A DNA stretch of 64,000 bases from Myxococcus terminator_A (lineage in GTDB: Bacteria; Myxococcota; Myxococcia; Myxococcales; Myxococcaceae): assembly GCA_049194865.1 (NCBI GenBank), contig JBLZWL010000002.1, forward strand, positions 394,193 to 458,192, in the 5' to 3' direction. The translations under genes were made by a program, and so were the position numbers. The notes beneath the pieces are model-generated. The model worked only from the letters and a program-made list of their open reading frames with translations. It searched no databases and was not told where the DNA came from. Of the stretch, positions 1 through 10,700 are shown piece after piece (positions within the stretch are counted from its first letter, which is position 1; each line of letters begins with the position of its first letter).

Positions 1-1
1 C

Positions 2-1321
2 GCGCCACCCGCCGAGGTGCTTCTTCCCCCGGACCTGCCCGTCGAGGGCAAGGCCTTCCAACAGCTCGCACAGCTCGCCGCCCTGAAGCACCCGGGCGGT
101 GGCGAGGTGCTGCGCGTGCGCGCCACCCCTGACTTTCACCCGGGAGACTCCGGCGTGGCCATCGGCTCGGTGCTGCACACGCGGGGGCTCGTCGTCCCTG
201 GCGCCGTGGGCACCGACATCAACTGCGGCATGCGCTTGCACGTCGCGGACCTCTCCGTGGAGGACTTCCTGGCGCGACGTGACGACTTCGTCGAGCGCAT
301 GAAGGGCCATTACTTCTTCGGCACGAGGGACGTGGCGATGTCCTCGCGAGCGTCCACGGCCCTGCTGCGCGACGGCATCCCAGGCTGGCTCCTGGAGACG
401 CTGGACGCGCCGCTGGGCTGCGCGAAAACAGCGGACCTGGGGCAGCTCGACGCGGAGGTGGGCCGCATCCACCTGGGCGGCGCGCTGCGCGGCAACCCGA
501 GCTGGGCACCGGACGCCCTCACCCGCGAGGGCGTGGTGCGCGACGCGGGCCTGGGCACCATTGGCGGAGGCAACCACTTCGTCGAGGTGCAGCGCGTGGA
601 GGCTGTCGAGGACCGGGCGCGCGCCTGGGAGTGGGGCGTCCGCGAAGGGCAGCTGGCGTTCATGATTCACACCGGCAGCCGCGACGTGGGCAAACACGTC
701 GGGGTGGCCTGGCGTGAGCGCACCCGCAAGGCCTGGCCCCAGGGGGCTCCCTTCCCGGAGAGCGGCATCCTCCCGCTGGCGGACGAGGCGCTCGTCGCCG
801 GCTACCTGGAGGCCGAGGCCACCGCCGCCAACTACGCCTTCCTCAACCGCCTGCTGCTCGCGGAGCTGTTGCGACAGACGCTGCGCGAGCTGTTCGGCGA
901 CGTGGAGGCCCCGCTCGTCTACGACGTGCCGCACAACCTCACCCTCCCGTACGAGGGGGGCTGGTTGGCGCGCAAGGGGGCCTGCCCCGCGGGCGCCGAG
1001 CAGCCCGTCATCATCCCCGGCTCCATGGGCGCCACGTCCTTCCTCATGGTGGGGTGCGGCGACGCGCGGGCGCTGGAGTCCGCGTCCCATGGGGCGGGGC
1101 GGGCGCGCTCGCGCTTCTCCCTGTCACGGGGTGGGGCGGACCAGAGCGAGGCGGCGCTGGGGCTGAAGGGCGTGGACTGCATCACCCTGCGCTCGGAGCG
1201 GCGCGTGGAGGAGGCCCCCGCCGCCTACAAGCCCATCCGTCCGGTGGTGGATTCGCAGGTGAAGGCCGGCATCGTCCGCGAAGTGGCGCGCCTGGCGCCG
1301 CTGCTCACCTTCAAGGCGTGA
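2..1321 (+). CDS. rtcB: RtcB-family RNA ligase, 5' end outside window
   Basis: RtcB joins 2',3'-cyclic-phosphate or 3'-phosphate RNA ends to 5'-OH ends using GTP and Mn2+. The metal-site segment with an Asp-x-x-Cys-Gly-Met motif (DINCGM), GGGNHFVEV, IHTGSRDVG, the loop GSMGATSF and the guanylylated-His motif SHGAGRARSR are all present in family order. The C-terminal EAPAAYKPI stretch matches the usual EAPxAYK ending. The frame stays open to the left edge of the window. A GTG at 17 could start it, but the residues before it read through and RtcB proteins normally have about 10 or more residues upstream of this point. I therefore treat the gene as cut by the window start. It may act in RNA repair or tRNA repair; no rtcA or rtcR is visible here. 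Confidence 0.93.
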   Translation, partial: APPAEVLLPPDLPVEGKAFQQLAQLAALKHPGGGEVLRVRATPDFHPGDSGVAIGSVLHTRGLVVPGAVGTDINCGMRLHVADLSVEDFLARRDDFVERMKGHYFFGTRDVAMSSRASTALLRDGIPGWLLETLDAPLGCAKTADLGQLDAEVGRIHLGGALRGNPSWAPDALTREGVVRDAGLGTIGGGNHFVEVQRVEAVEDRARAWEWGVREGQLAFMIHTGSRDVGKHVGVAWRERTRKAWPQGAPFPESGILPLADEALVAGYLEAEATAANYAFLNRLLLAELLRQTLRELFGDVEAPLVYDVPHNLTLPYEGGWLARKGACPAGAEQPVIIPGSMGATSFLMVGCGDARALESASHGAGRARSRFSLSRGGADQSEAALGLKGVDCITLRSERRVEEAPAAYKPIRPVVDSQVKAGIVREVARLAPLLTFKA

Positions 1322-1448
1322 GCCTGTCGACGACTGGGGGACGGTGCGGCGCCATTTCTCTTGGTGCCCGCCCCGTCTCCTGGTTGGAATACGCGCCGTC
1401 CTGGGCCGTGGGCCCACGCACCCTTCACGTGTCACGGGAGCTGGAAAC

Positions 1449-1916
1449 ATGGAGAACACATACGGAGCCCCCACGGGAGATGGCTTCCCTGGCGCGAACC
1501 CGAAGGAGGCCGTGTCCCTGCCGGCCATCCTCCTGATGGTCACCTCCGCGGTGACGTTCCTGTGGGCCCTCACGAACGTGGCGTCGCCCGTGGGTCCGGA
1601 GCAGCTGGAGCAGATCTACAACGACCCGAACCTGGCGCGGTACCGGGACGCGCTGGACCAGAACAGGGAAACCATCGAGTGGTTCGTCTCGGTGGGCGGC
1701 CGGCTGGTGATGTTCGGCCCGGTCCTCCTCCTCAATGCGCTGACCTTCTTCGGCGCGCTGAAGATGCGGCAGCTCCAGAGTCGCGGACTGGCCATGGCGG
1801 GTGCCATCGCGTCGCTCGTGCCATGCTGTGGCACCTGTGGCTGTCTGGCGCTGCCCATCGGCATCTGGGCGCTGGTGGTGCTGGCCAAGCCCGAGGTGAA
1901 GGCCGCCTTCAGGTAG
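1449..1916 (+). CDS. Small integral membrane protein, unknown function
   Basis: This 155-residue protein has a short polar N-terminus and three predicted membrane segments, near residues 20-43, 78-100 and 110-140. The last carries a Cys-rich patch (PCCGTCGC) that could bind metal or form disulphides. I chose the ATG at 1449 because GGGAG lies about 8 bp upstream; longer readings of the frame have no ribosome site and a non-membrane-like N-terminus. It ends tail-to-tail with the GNAT gene, overlapping by 8 bp. I recognise no family. Confidence 0.75.
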   Translation: MENTYGAPTGDGFPGANPKEAVSLPAILLMVTSAVTFLWALTNVASPVGPEQLEQIYNDPNLARYRDALDQNRETIEWFVSVGGRLVMFGPVLLLNALTFFGALKMRQLQSRGLAMAGAIASLVPCCGTCGCLALPIGIWALVVLAKPEVKAAFR

Positions 1917-2442
1917 ACGTCATCGCTCCGGAGCTCGGCTCGCGCCGCGAGGCGACCACTGGCTTGCGTTTCTGCATCCGCACGCAAGCCAGCTGCACCC
2001 GTTGCGTCAGCGGCCGCCTGGCCGGGTGCAGCGACACGTAGCCCCGGTGCCGGTAGAAGTCCTCCGCGTTGAGGCTGGCATCCAGGCCCAACAGCGGCGT
2101 GCCGCCACCCCAGGCCACCGACTCCAGCGCGGCGAGCAGGCGGGAGCCGACGCCGTGGCCCACCTCGTCCGGCACCACGTAGAGGGCCTCCAGCTCTCCA
2201 GCGCGGCAGTCGAGCTGGCCGAAGCCCACCAGGCGCCGGCCTCGCTCCGCCACCAGCACCGTGCGAGGCCGGTCCGGCCGGAGATAGCCCTCCGGCCGGA
2301 GCAGGCTCACCCAGGTGTTCAGCTCATCGGGGGCATAGACACCCTGGCACAGCGTCTCCACCGCCTCGGTGTGGACACGCCACAGCGCGCGACGGTCCGA
2401 GTCGCACGCTGGCCGCAGGTGAAGTCCCCCCGATGAGACCAT
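1909..2442 (-). CDS. GNAT-family N-acetyltransferase
   Basis: This 177-residue GNAT protein is expected to move an acetyl group from acetyl-CoA to an amine. Motif A is clear: a beta strand ending YVVP, then a Gln/Arg-x-x-Gly-x-Gly-type pyrophosphate loop seen as VGHGVGSRLLAAL. It is followed by an FYRHRGYVSLHP segment typical of the domain end. The substrate cannot be told from sequence. It starts 7 bp after the glgC stop on the same strand, so it is probably transcribed with glgC. Confidence 0.85.
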   Translation of the reverse strand: MVSSGGLHLRPACDSDRRALWRVHTEAVETLCQGVYAPDELNTWVSLLRPEGYLRPDRPRTVLVAERGRRLVGFGQLDCRAGELEALYVVPDEVGHGVGSRLLAALESVAWGGGTPLLGLDASLNAEDFYRHRGYVSLHPARRPLTQRVQLACVRMQKRKPVVASRREPSSGAMTST

Positions 2443-2449
2443 GACCGCC

Positions 2450-3679
2450 TCACACCACTTTCATGCCCTTGGGAATCACAACGACTCCGTCCGGCGTGAC
2501 GTGGAAGCGCCGTTTGTCCTCCACCGGGTCGTAGCCAATGGTCGTCCCCGGCGGAATCTCCACGTTCTTGTCGATGATGGCCTTCCGGATGCGGCTGCGG
2601 CGGCCGATGGTGACGTTCTCGAAGAGGATGGACGCCTCCACTTCCGAGTACGAGTTGACGCGCACCTTCGGGGACAGCACGGAGCGGTTCACGTGGCCGC
2701 CGGAGATGATGCAGCCCTCCGCCACCAGCGAGTCCGTGGCGTGGCCCACCCGCTCGTTGTCCGCGTCCGCGAAGACGAACTTGGCTGGCGGGTAGTTGTT
2801 GGACTGCGTGTGGATGGGCCAGCGGTCGTTGTACAGGTTGAAGATGGGGTCCACCTCCACCAGCTCCATGTTGGACTGGTAGTAGATGTCGATGTTCCCC
2901 ACGTCCCTCCAGTAGCCGCGCTCCTTGCCCTCCTGCCCGGCAATCTCGTTCTGGGCGAAGTCGTACACGTACACCGGCGACGTCTTGTACAGCTGGCTGA
3001 TGATGGACTTGCCGAAGTCGTGAGCGCTCGTCTCGTTGGCCGCGTCGCGCACCACCTCCTGCACCAGCACCTCGGTGGTGAAGAGGTAGTTGCCCATGGA
3101 GGCCAGGCACATCTTCGGGTTGCCCGGCATGGGCGGCGGGTCCTTGGGCTTCTCCAGGAACGCACGCATGCGCCCGTCGGGACCCACGTCGATGATGCCG
3201 AAATCGCGCCCCTGCTCAATCGGGACGGGGATGGCCGCCACGGTGCACGCGGCCCGCTTGGACACGTGGAAGTCGAGCATCTGCCGCGTGTCCATGCGGT
3301 ACACGTGGTCCGCGCCGAAGACGAAGATGAAGTCGGGCTCCTCGTCGGTGATGATGTTGAGGTTCTGGTAGATGGCGTCGACGCTGCCTTTGTACCAGTC
3401 CACGCCGGTGCGCATCTGCGCTGGCACTGCCTCCACGTAGTGTCCCAGGAAGGCCGACATCCGCCAGGCGCGGGACAGGTGGTTGTTGAGCGAGTCGCTC
3501 TTGTATTGGGTCAGCACCTTGACCCGGTAGACCCCCGAGTTGGTGAAGTTGGAGAGGGCGAAATCGATGATGCGGTAGCGTCCCCCGAAAGGGACGGCGG
3601 GCTTGGCCCGCTCACGGGTGAGGGGCTCGAGGCGCGTACCCGCGCCGCCCGCCAGAATCATCGCCAGGACTTTGGACAT
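2450..3679 (-). CDS. glgC: Glucose-1-phosphate adenylyltransferase (ADP-glucose pyrophosphorylase)
   Basis: GlgC makes ADP-glucose from glucose-1-phosphate and ATP, the committed step of bacterial glycogen synthesis. The N-terminal nucleotidyltransferase signature GGAGTRLEPLT is followed by KPAVPFGG, RIIDFALSN, the substrate-loop region VFGADHVYRMD, and a C-terminal left-handed beta-helix rich in hexapeptide-like turns. The length, 409 residues, is normal. I prefer the ATG at 3679 (MSKVLAMILAGG) to an upstream TTG at 3718, since family members begin just before the GGAGTR motif. Glycogen supply fits with treY-treX further along the window, which would use glucan to make trehalose. Confidence 0.95.
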   Translation of the reverse strand: MSKVLAMILAGGAGTRLEPLTRERAKPAVPFGGRYRIIDFALSNFTNSGVYRVKVLTQYKSDSLNNHLSRAWRMSAFLGHYVEAVPAQMRTGVDWYKGSVDAIYQNLNIITDEEPDFIFVFGADHVYRMDTRQMLDFHVSKRAACTVAAIPVPIEQGRDFGIIDVGPDGRMRAFLEKPKDPPPMPGNPKMCLASMGNYLFTTEVLVQEVVRDAANETSAHDFGKSIISQLYKTSPVYVYDFAQNEIAGQEGKERGYWRDVGNIDIYYQSNMELVEVDPIFNLYNDRWPIHTQSNNYPPAKFVFADADNERVGHATDSLVAEGCIISGGHVNRSVLSPKVRVNSYSEVEASILFENVTIGRRSRIRKAIIDKNVEIPPGTTIGYDPVEDKRRFHVTPDGVVVIPKGMKVV

Positions 3680-3906
3680 AGTTGGCCCGGACGTTAGTCC
3701 GCCCCCCTCGGGCGACAAGGCCGCCGAGGCCTGCTCGGTTGCCTTCGTTGAGTGCCCAACCGCCCGGCCACGTCCTTCTCACCGGGCAGGACTCCCCAGA
3801 TGTGGGACATGGTCGCCGTCCGGCCGCTCCCGAGAGCGCCAGGAAGCACGGTTCCCGCTGGGGTTACTTGGCTTCCGAAAAGGGGGTCGTGTTAGTCTTG
3901 GCGGCG

Positions 3907-4785
<879 letters not shown>

Positions 4786-4787
4786 TC

Positions 4788-4943
4788 ATGGCGCAGGGCG
4801 AGCAGGGGCCGTCCATGCTGGCGCGGCTGGTGCTCGTGCTGCTCGGGCTGGGCTTCCTGGGCGCCGCGTGGGTGTGGAGCCACCGCTCCGAGCCCTGGGC
4901 GGGGCAGATGGTGGACCGCGCCCGCGAGACGGTGGAGCGGTAG
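4788..4943 (+). CDS. Small single-pass membrane protein
   Basis: A 51-residue protein starts 2 bp after the stop of the FHA-GGDEF gene. It has one strong hydrophobic segment (about residues 10-28, LARLVLVLLGLGFLGAAW) followed by a charged tail. The tight spacing suggests co-translation with the cyclase. The function is unknown, and such small proteins are easily miscalled; support is the coupling and the clean membrane segment. Confidence 0.5.
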   Translation: MAQGEQGPSMLARLVLVLLGLGFLGAAWVWSHRSEPWAGQMVDRARETVER

Positions 4944-5101
4944 GTCCGCCAGAAGCTCCGCTCGTCCCCGATTTCCCGCTGACCGCGCTTCGCCCTGGAC
5001 GCTGTCCGAGGCTGGGAGTGTGCCCGGGCTCGCCGTCACGGCGTGCTCGGAGGTGTCCGGGTTTCGCCAAGGCCCCGTCAGAAGCATGAGAGGGTGATGC
5101 C

Positions 5102-6655
5102 ATGACGAAGTCCGAGGATGCCGTGGGTGGAGCGCCTCCCCTGGCGGGACGCAGGGAGTGGATTGGGCTGGTGGTGCTCGCGCTCCCCACGCTGCTCATC
5201 TCGGTGGACGTCAGCGTGCTCTACCTGGCGCTGCCGCACCTGAGCGCGGAGCTGGGGGCGAGCAGCGTCCAGCAGCTGTGGATCATGGACATCTACGGCT
5301 TCATGCTCTCCGGCCTGCTCGTGACGATGGGCACGCTGGGGGATCGCATCGGCCGGCGCAAGCTGCTGCTGATAGGCGCGTCGGCCTTCTGTCTCGCCTC
5401 GGTGGCGGCGGCGTACTCCCGCACCCCGGAGATGCTCATCGCCTCGCGGGCCGCGCTGGGCATGGCCGGCGCGACGCTGATGCCCTCCACGCTGGCGCTC
5501 ATCAGCAACATGTTCCAGGTGCCGAGGCAGCGCTCGCTGGCCATTGCTGTATGGCTCAACTGCTTCCTCCTGGGCATGGTCATCGCGCCGCTGCTAGGTG
5601 GGCTGCTGCTGCAGCACTTCTGGTGGGGCGCCGCGTTCTTGATGGGCGTCCCGGTGATGGGGGTGTTGCTGGTGGCGGCGCCGCTGTTGCTCCCCGAGTA
5701 CAAGGACCCCTCGGGAGGTCGCGTGGAGCTGACCAGCGTGGCGTTGTCCCTGGCCGCGATTCTCCCCACCGTCTACGGCCTCAAGCAGTTGGCCCGGTAT
5801 GGCTGGCATCCGCTGCCCGCCGCCGTGCTGCTGGGAGGACTCGCCCTGGGCGTGGTGTTCGTCCGGCGGCAGGGGAGGCTGGAGCATCCCCTGTTGGACC
5901 CCCGGCTGTTCGCGAACCGTGCGTTCAGCGCCACCCTGGTCATCATGCTGTTCATGGCCGTCTGCTCGGGCGGGATGGCCTTGCTCGTCCCCATGTACTT
6001 CCAACTGGTGGCGGGCCTGTCGCCCCTGGATGCCGGGCTGCGGATGGTGCCGCAGATGGTGGGGATGATGGCGGGCTCGCTCCTGGGGCCCTTCATCATC
6101 CGGAAGATGCGCCCGGGCTTCGTCATGGCGGCGGGGCTGATGTTGTCGAGCCTGGGCTATGTCGTGATGACCCAGGCGGACAGTGTGAGTGGAGGCCTGT
6201 TGCTGGTCGTCGGCACTGTCATGGCGGCCATCGGCTTCGCGCCCATGGCCGTCCTGGGCACGGACCTGGTGGTGGGCTCGGCGCCCCCGGAGAAGGCCGG
6301 CTCCGCGGCCTCGACTTCGGAGACCGCCAATGAGCTGGGCTTCGCCCTGGGCGTCGCGCTGATGGGCAGCCTGGGCACCTTCATCTACCGGAAGCGGATG
6401 GACACATTGGTGATGCCCGACGTCCCGGTGGAGGTCGCCGACCGTGTCCGCGAGAGCCTCATCGGCGCGGCGGCCGTGGCGCCCTCGCTACCGACCTCGC
6501 TCCAGGCGTCCCTGCTGGTGCCCGCGCGGGAGTCCTTCACCCTGGGCCTCAACACCGCCGCGGCGATTGGAGCCGTGGTGTTCCTGGCGCTCTCGGTCCT
6601 CGCGGCCGTGACGCTGCGGAACGTTCGTCCGGGGCACCACACCGGAGACGGGTGA
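5102..6655 (+). CDS. MFS drug exporter, 14-helix DHA2 family
   Basis: This 517-residue permease belongs to the QacA/SmvA-like DHA2 branch of the major facilitator superfamily. These proteins are proton-driven exporters of cations and drugs, with 14 helices. Family motifs are visible: the D1-like SVDVSVLYLALPHL in helix 1, motif A GTLGDRIGRRK between helices 2 and 3, and the Gly-rich motif C region LLGMVIAPLLGG in helix 5. AGAGGG-like bases precede the ATG at a normal distance. No regulator sits beside it. The substrate cannot be read from sequence. Confidence 0.9.
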   Translation: MTKSEDAVGGAPPLAGRREWIGLVVLALPTLLISVDVSVLYLALPHLSAELGASSVQQLWIMDIYGFMLSGLLVTMGTLGDRIGRRKLLLIGASAFCLASVAAAYSRTPEMLIASRAALGMAGATLMPSTLALISNMFQVPRQRSLAIAVWLNCFLLGMVIAPLLGGLLLQHFWWGAAFLMGVPVMGVLLVAAPLLLPEYKDPSGGRVELTSVALSLAAILPTVYGLKQLARYGWHPLPAAVLLGGLALGVVFVRRQGRLEHPLLDPRLFANRAFSATLVIMLFMAVCSGGMALLVPMYFQLVAGLSPLDAGLRMVPQMVGMMAGSLLGPFIIRKMRPGFVMAAGLMLSSLGYVVMTQADSVSGGLLLVVGTVMAAIGFAPMAVLGTDLVVGSAPPEKAGSAASTSETANELGFALGVALMGSLGTFIYRKRMDTLVMPDVPVEVADRVRESLIGAAAVAPSLPTSLQASLLVPARESFTLGLNTAAAIGAVVFLALSVLAAVTLRNVRPGHHTGDG

Positions 6656-6656
6656 C

Positions 6657-6680
6657 GCGCCGCCCGTCGTGGGGCGGCGC
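6657..6680. terminator. Hairpin between convergent genes
   Basis: A perfect 9-bp GC-only stem (GCGCCGCCC with its reverse complement, 6-nt loop) lies between the converging MFS and SDR genes. It has no T-tract on either side, so any termination would need Rho or pausing. Confidence 0.5.
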
Positions 6681-6700
6681 TCATCACCGTGCGCGAAAGC

Positions 6701-7729
6701 TCAGGTGCCTTCGCGCAGGTCGCCGAGCCGGCCCTTGGTGCCGGGCAGGCTCCCGGGCGGCAGCTTCGCGTAGATGTGCTTCACGGTGTCGACGAGCGTC
6801 TCCTGCACGTCGCGCGCGTTGAAGCCGAGCTCCGCCTGGGCCTTGGCGGCATCCAGCCAGAAGTAGTGCTCGCCAATCTCCACTTCCTGCGGATCCAACG
6901 GCGCGGGCGTGCCGCGCAGCTTCGCCCAGCGCTCCAGCAACTGGCCGCCCAGGATGTTCACCTGCGAGGGCAGCCGCAGCCGGGGCGCGGGCACGCCGGT
7001 GAGGCGCTCCAGCCGCTGGAAGAACTCCCGGGTCGTCATGTTCACGCCCATCAGGTGGCGGCCGTACAGCTCGCCCCGGGTGAGCGCCTGGAGGAACGCC
7101 TCCGCGGCGTCGCGCACGTCCACGAAGGAGATGCCGCCACCCGGCATCGCCGGAATCTCCCGGTTGATGAACTTCACCACCGTCCACGTCGACGACAGCC
7201 GGTCATCCCCAGGCCCCATCAACAGGCTGGGGTTGAGCACCACGAGCGGAATGGCGTGCTTGCGGCAGTACTCCAGCGCCAGCTTCTCTTCGTAGATTTT
7301 CGAGATGTAGTACGGCCACCGCGCTACCACGGTAATCGGGTAGTCAGCGGACTCGTCGAAGACCGCCTCCTCCTTTGACACCGCCGTGGTGCCCGACGTC
7401 GACGCGAGGACGACGCGCTTGACGCCCGCCTCGCGCACGTCGCGCAGCAGCTCGCGCGTGCTGTCCACGTGCAGCTCGAACATCTTCCGCGCGTCCTTCG
7501 GCTGGAAGGAGACGAGCCCGGCGAGGTGATAGACGCCCTCCACGCCGTCCAGCGCGCGGCGCACCGCGTCCCGGTCCTTCAAGTCGCCCTGGACGTACTC
7601 CGTGCTCGCATACGCCGGCCCCGTCGGACGCGAGCGTCCGATGAGGCGCACCGTGTGGCCCGCCGCCACCAGCTTGGGCACCAGATGCGTGCCCAGGAAC
7701 CCCGTGCCTCCGGTTACGAGCAGCTTCAC
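6701..7729 (-). CDS. NAD(P)-dependent epimerase/dehydratase (extended SDR), last gene of the elb-type cluster
   Basis: This 342-residue extended short-chain dehydrogenase/reductase has the cofactor loop GGTGFLG at residues 7-13, an acidic GDLKD patch, a STSG catalytic-Ser region and YYISK as the YxxxK pair. It resembles the dihydroflavonol-reductase and 3-beta-HSD-like branch. It starts 4 bp inside the 3' end of the ElbD gene, so the two are coupled. By position it may be elbE of Myxococcus, where an NAD-dependent dehydrogenase follows elbD; I give that from memory. A role in reducing or oxidising a lipid intermediate is inference. Confidence 0.85.
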   Translation of the reverse strand: MKLLVTGGTGFLGTHLVPKLVAAGHTVRLIGRSRPTGPAYASTEYVQGDLKDRDAVRRALDGVEGVYHLAGLVSFQPKDARKMFELHVDSTRELLRDVREAGVKRVVLASTSGTTAVSKEEAVFDESADYPITVVARWPYYISKIYEEKLALEYCRKHAIPLVVLNPSLLMGPGDDRLSSTWTVVKFINREIPAMPGGGISFVDVRDAAEAFLQALTRGELYGRHLMGVNMTTREFFQRLERLTGVPAPRLRLPSQVNILGGQLLERWAKLRGTPAPLDPQEVEIGEHYFWLDAAKAQAELGFNARDVQETLVDTVKHIYAKLPPGSLPGTKGRLGDLREGT

Positions 7730-10700
7730 GAGTGCTTCCCTCCCGAAGGCAGCGCGGGCAGGACGTCCACGTCCGTCGAGGGCGGTCCGCCCAGGTTGAG
7801 GACGCGTCCGTCACGCAGCTCGCGCACCGCGTCCTCGGCGATGCGGGTGGCGTAGCGGTAGCTCTCCGAGCGCGCCATGCCCTGCGTGCGCGCGCGCAGC
7901 GCCTCGTGTCCCAACGCGGGGCCGATGCTCACCTTGAGGTCCTTCGACTTGGGGAAGACGCTGCCCTTGGGCAGCGCGTCGAAGGCGCCGTGGATGTAGA
8001 GCGGCAGCACGTCCACCCGGTACGTCAGCGCCAGATAGCCCAGCGTGGACTTGAACTCCTGCAGCTCTCCGGTGGGCGAGCGCGTGCCCTCCGGGAAGAT
8101 GAGGACGTTGAAGCCCTGGCGCAGCGCCTCGCCCGCCTGACGCAGCGACTGGCGCAGCGAGCCGTGCCGTTCGATGGGGACCAGGTTGGTGAAGTTCTCG
8201 AACCACGCGCGCTTGAGCGGCGTGTCGAAGAAGTAGTCGCGCGCGGCCAGCGAGACGAGCTGGTCTCCCTGCTCCTGCAGCACCACGCGCACCAGGCCCG
8301 CGTCCAGGTGGCTGGCGTGGTTGGCGATGACCAGGAAGTTGCGGTTCATCGGGATGAAGGAGCGGCCCGTCACCTTCACGTCGAAGACGCCGCCGTAGAG
8401 GACCTTCTGCCCGAAGGACAGCAGCTGCCGGCCCACGTCCGCGACGACGTCCGGCACCGGAATCTCCACCTCCTCCGCCTTCGCGTTCTCCTTGGAGATC
8501 TCCTTCGCCCGCGTCTCCGCCGACGGCCGGCGACCCGACGCAATCACCACCTTGCGCAGGTCCTCCACCGTCTGCACCTGCGTCAAATCCTCGATGGCCG
8601 GCAGCGGCACGCCCGCGCCTTCCAGCGCGGAGGACAGCTCCGTGAGCATCAGCGAGTCGAAGCCCAAGTCACCCGTGAGGTGCGTCTCCGGACGCACGTC
8701 GGAGAGCGGCTTGTGGCAGACCTCGGCGATGAGCGGGTAGAGCCACTCGGAAGCGCCGCCGGTGCCCGCCACCGTGGCGGCGACCTTCTCGCGCGCCTTG
8801 GTGGCGCTGGCCGCCACGCGCTCCAGCCGCTGCAGCTCCTCCACCACCTGCTTGCGCTTCACCTTGCGCGTGGAGGTGCGCGGCAGCTCACCATCCCAGA
8901 AGCGCAGCACCTTCATGCGCCGGTAGAAGGGCATGGCCGCGCCCACCTTGCGGAAGTGCTCCTCCAGCTCGCGGCGCACCTCCTCGCGGGGACGGTCGCC
9001 GTAGTCCGGCACGCACAGACACGCCACCTTCTCGCCACCCGCGTCGTCCGTCAGGCCGACGATGGACAGCTCCTTGACGTGCGGGTGCTCCTGGTACAGC
9101 TCCTCCAGTTCGTCCGGGTAGATGTTCTTCCCGTTGTGGTCGATGATGACGTCCTTGGCTCGACCCACCAGGTACAGCCGACCTTCCGCGTCCACGCGGC
9201 CCAGGTCGCCGGTGTGCAGCCAGCCTTCCTTCAGCACCGCCTCCGTCGCCTCGCGGTCCCCGAAGTAGCCCGCCATGACGTTGGGGCCCTTGGCCAGCAC
9301 CTCTCCAATGCCGTCGTTGTCCGGCTGGAGGATGCGCACCTCGATGCCGGTGAGCGGCTTGCCCACCGAGCCGGGCGTGCGCTTGTTGCCAGGCGACGCG
9401 ACGGCGAGCACCGGCGCGGCCTCCGTCAAGCCGTAGCCCTCCGTGATGTTGAAGCCCAGCTCGTGGAAGGCCTTGTGCACTTCCTCGGGCAGCGCCGAGC
9501 CACCCGACACCAGCACCTTGATGCGTCCGCCGAACTTGCGGTGCACGGGCCAGAACAGCAGCTTGCCCAGGTTGACGTTGGCGCGGTTCCGCAGCTCGCC
9601 GTGCGTGGCCATCATCGCCTTGATGGCCTGCTCCACCAGCGGCGGACGGCTGGCGAACTCCTGCGTCATCTTCCGGTGCAAGAGCTGCCACAGCGCCGGC
9701 ACGCCAATCATCGCGGTGATGCGGCCCGTCTCGAAGACCTCGCCCAGCCGGTCCGACGTCAGCTCGTCGATGTACGTGATTTCCGCGCCACGCGAGAACG
9801 GCGTGAGGAAGCCCGCCGAGAACTCGAACGTGTGATGCAGCGGCAGCACGGACAACACGCCGTCGCCCACGCCCACGTTGAACACACCCGCCAGCTTCGC
9901 CACCAGCGAGGAGAAGTTGCGGTGGGTGAGCATCACGCCCTTGGGCGTGCCCGTCGTGCCCGACGTGAAGATGAGGCTCGCCAGGTCATCCGCCGACGCC
10001 GACTTGCGCACCGGCCCGATTCGGTCCGCCGGGTACGCCGGGTCGCCCGTCATCGCCTCCGCGAGGCTGGCGATGATGACGTTGTCACCCAGCGCGCCGA
10101 ACAGGCCGGAGAAGTCTCGCGACGCGTCCTCGGACATCAGGCAGACCTTCGCCTCCGCCCGCTTCGCGATGTTGATGACCTCCGCCTCGCTCAGGCCCGG
10201 GTCCACCGGCACCATCGTCGCGCCCGCGCGCAGGATGCCGAAGAAGCACGTGCCCCACTCGGGCCGGTTCTCCGACACCAGCAGCACCCGGTCTCCCTGC
10301 TTCACGCCCGAGCGCACCAGGAAGCTGCCCACGCGCGCCGCGTAGCGGTGCACCTCGCCGAAGGTGAAGCGCTCCTCCTTCTCGCCCGCCACCATCCGGA
10401 AGGCCACCCGGTGCCGGTACGCATGCACCGTCGCCTCGAACAGCTCCAGCAAGTCGCGGTGCGCGGGGATGACGGTGCGCTTCTCGCGCTCCTCCTCCAG
10501 GCCGGGGAACACCCACTTCTCCAGGCCCGGCAGGTGCGTCTCCATGAAGTACGCGCGCCAGTCGATGTGCTCCGGGTCCCACGGAATCTTCAGCCGGTCT
10601 GAGTGCACCATGCGCGTGTAGACGGAGCGCGTGTTGTCACAGCGGAAGACGTACCGGTTCTCGTAGAGGAAGGGGAGGAACAGGTCCGTCATCGCGATGA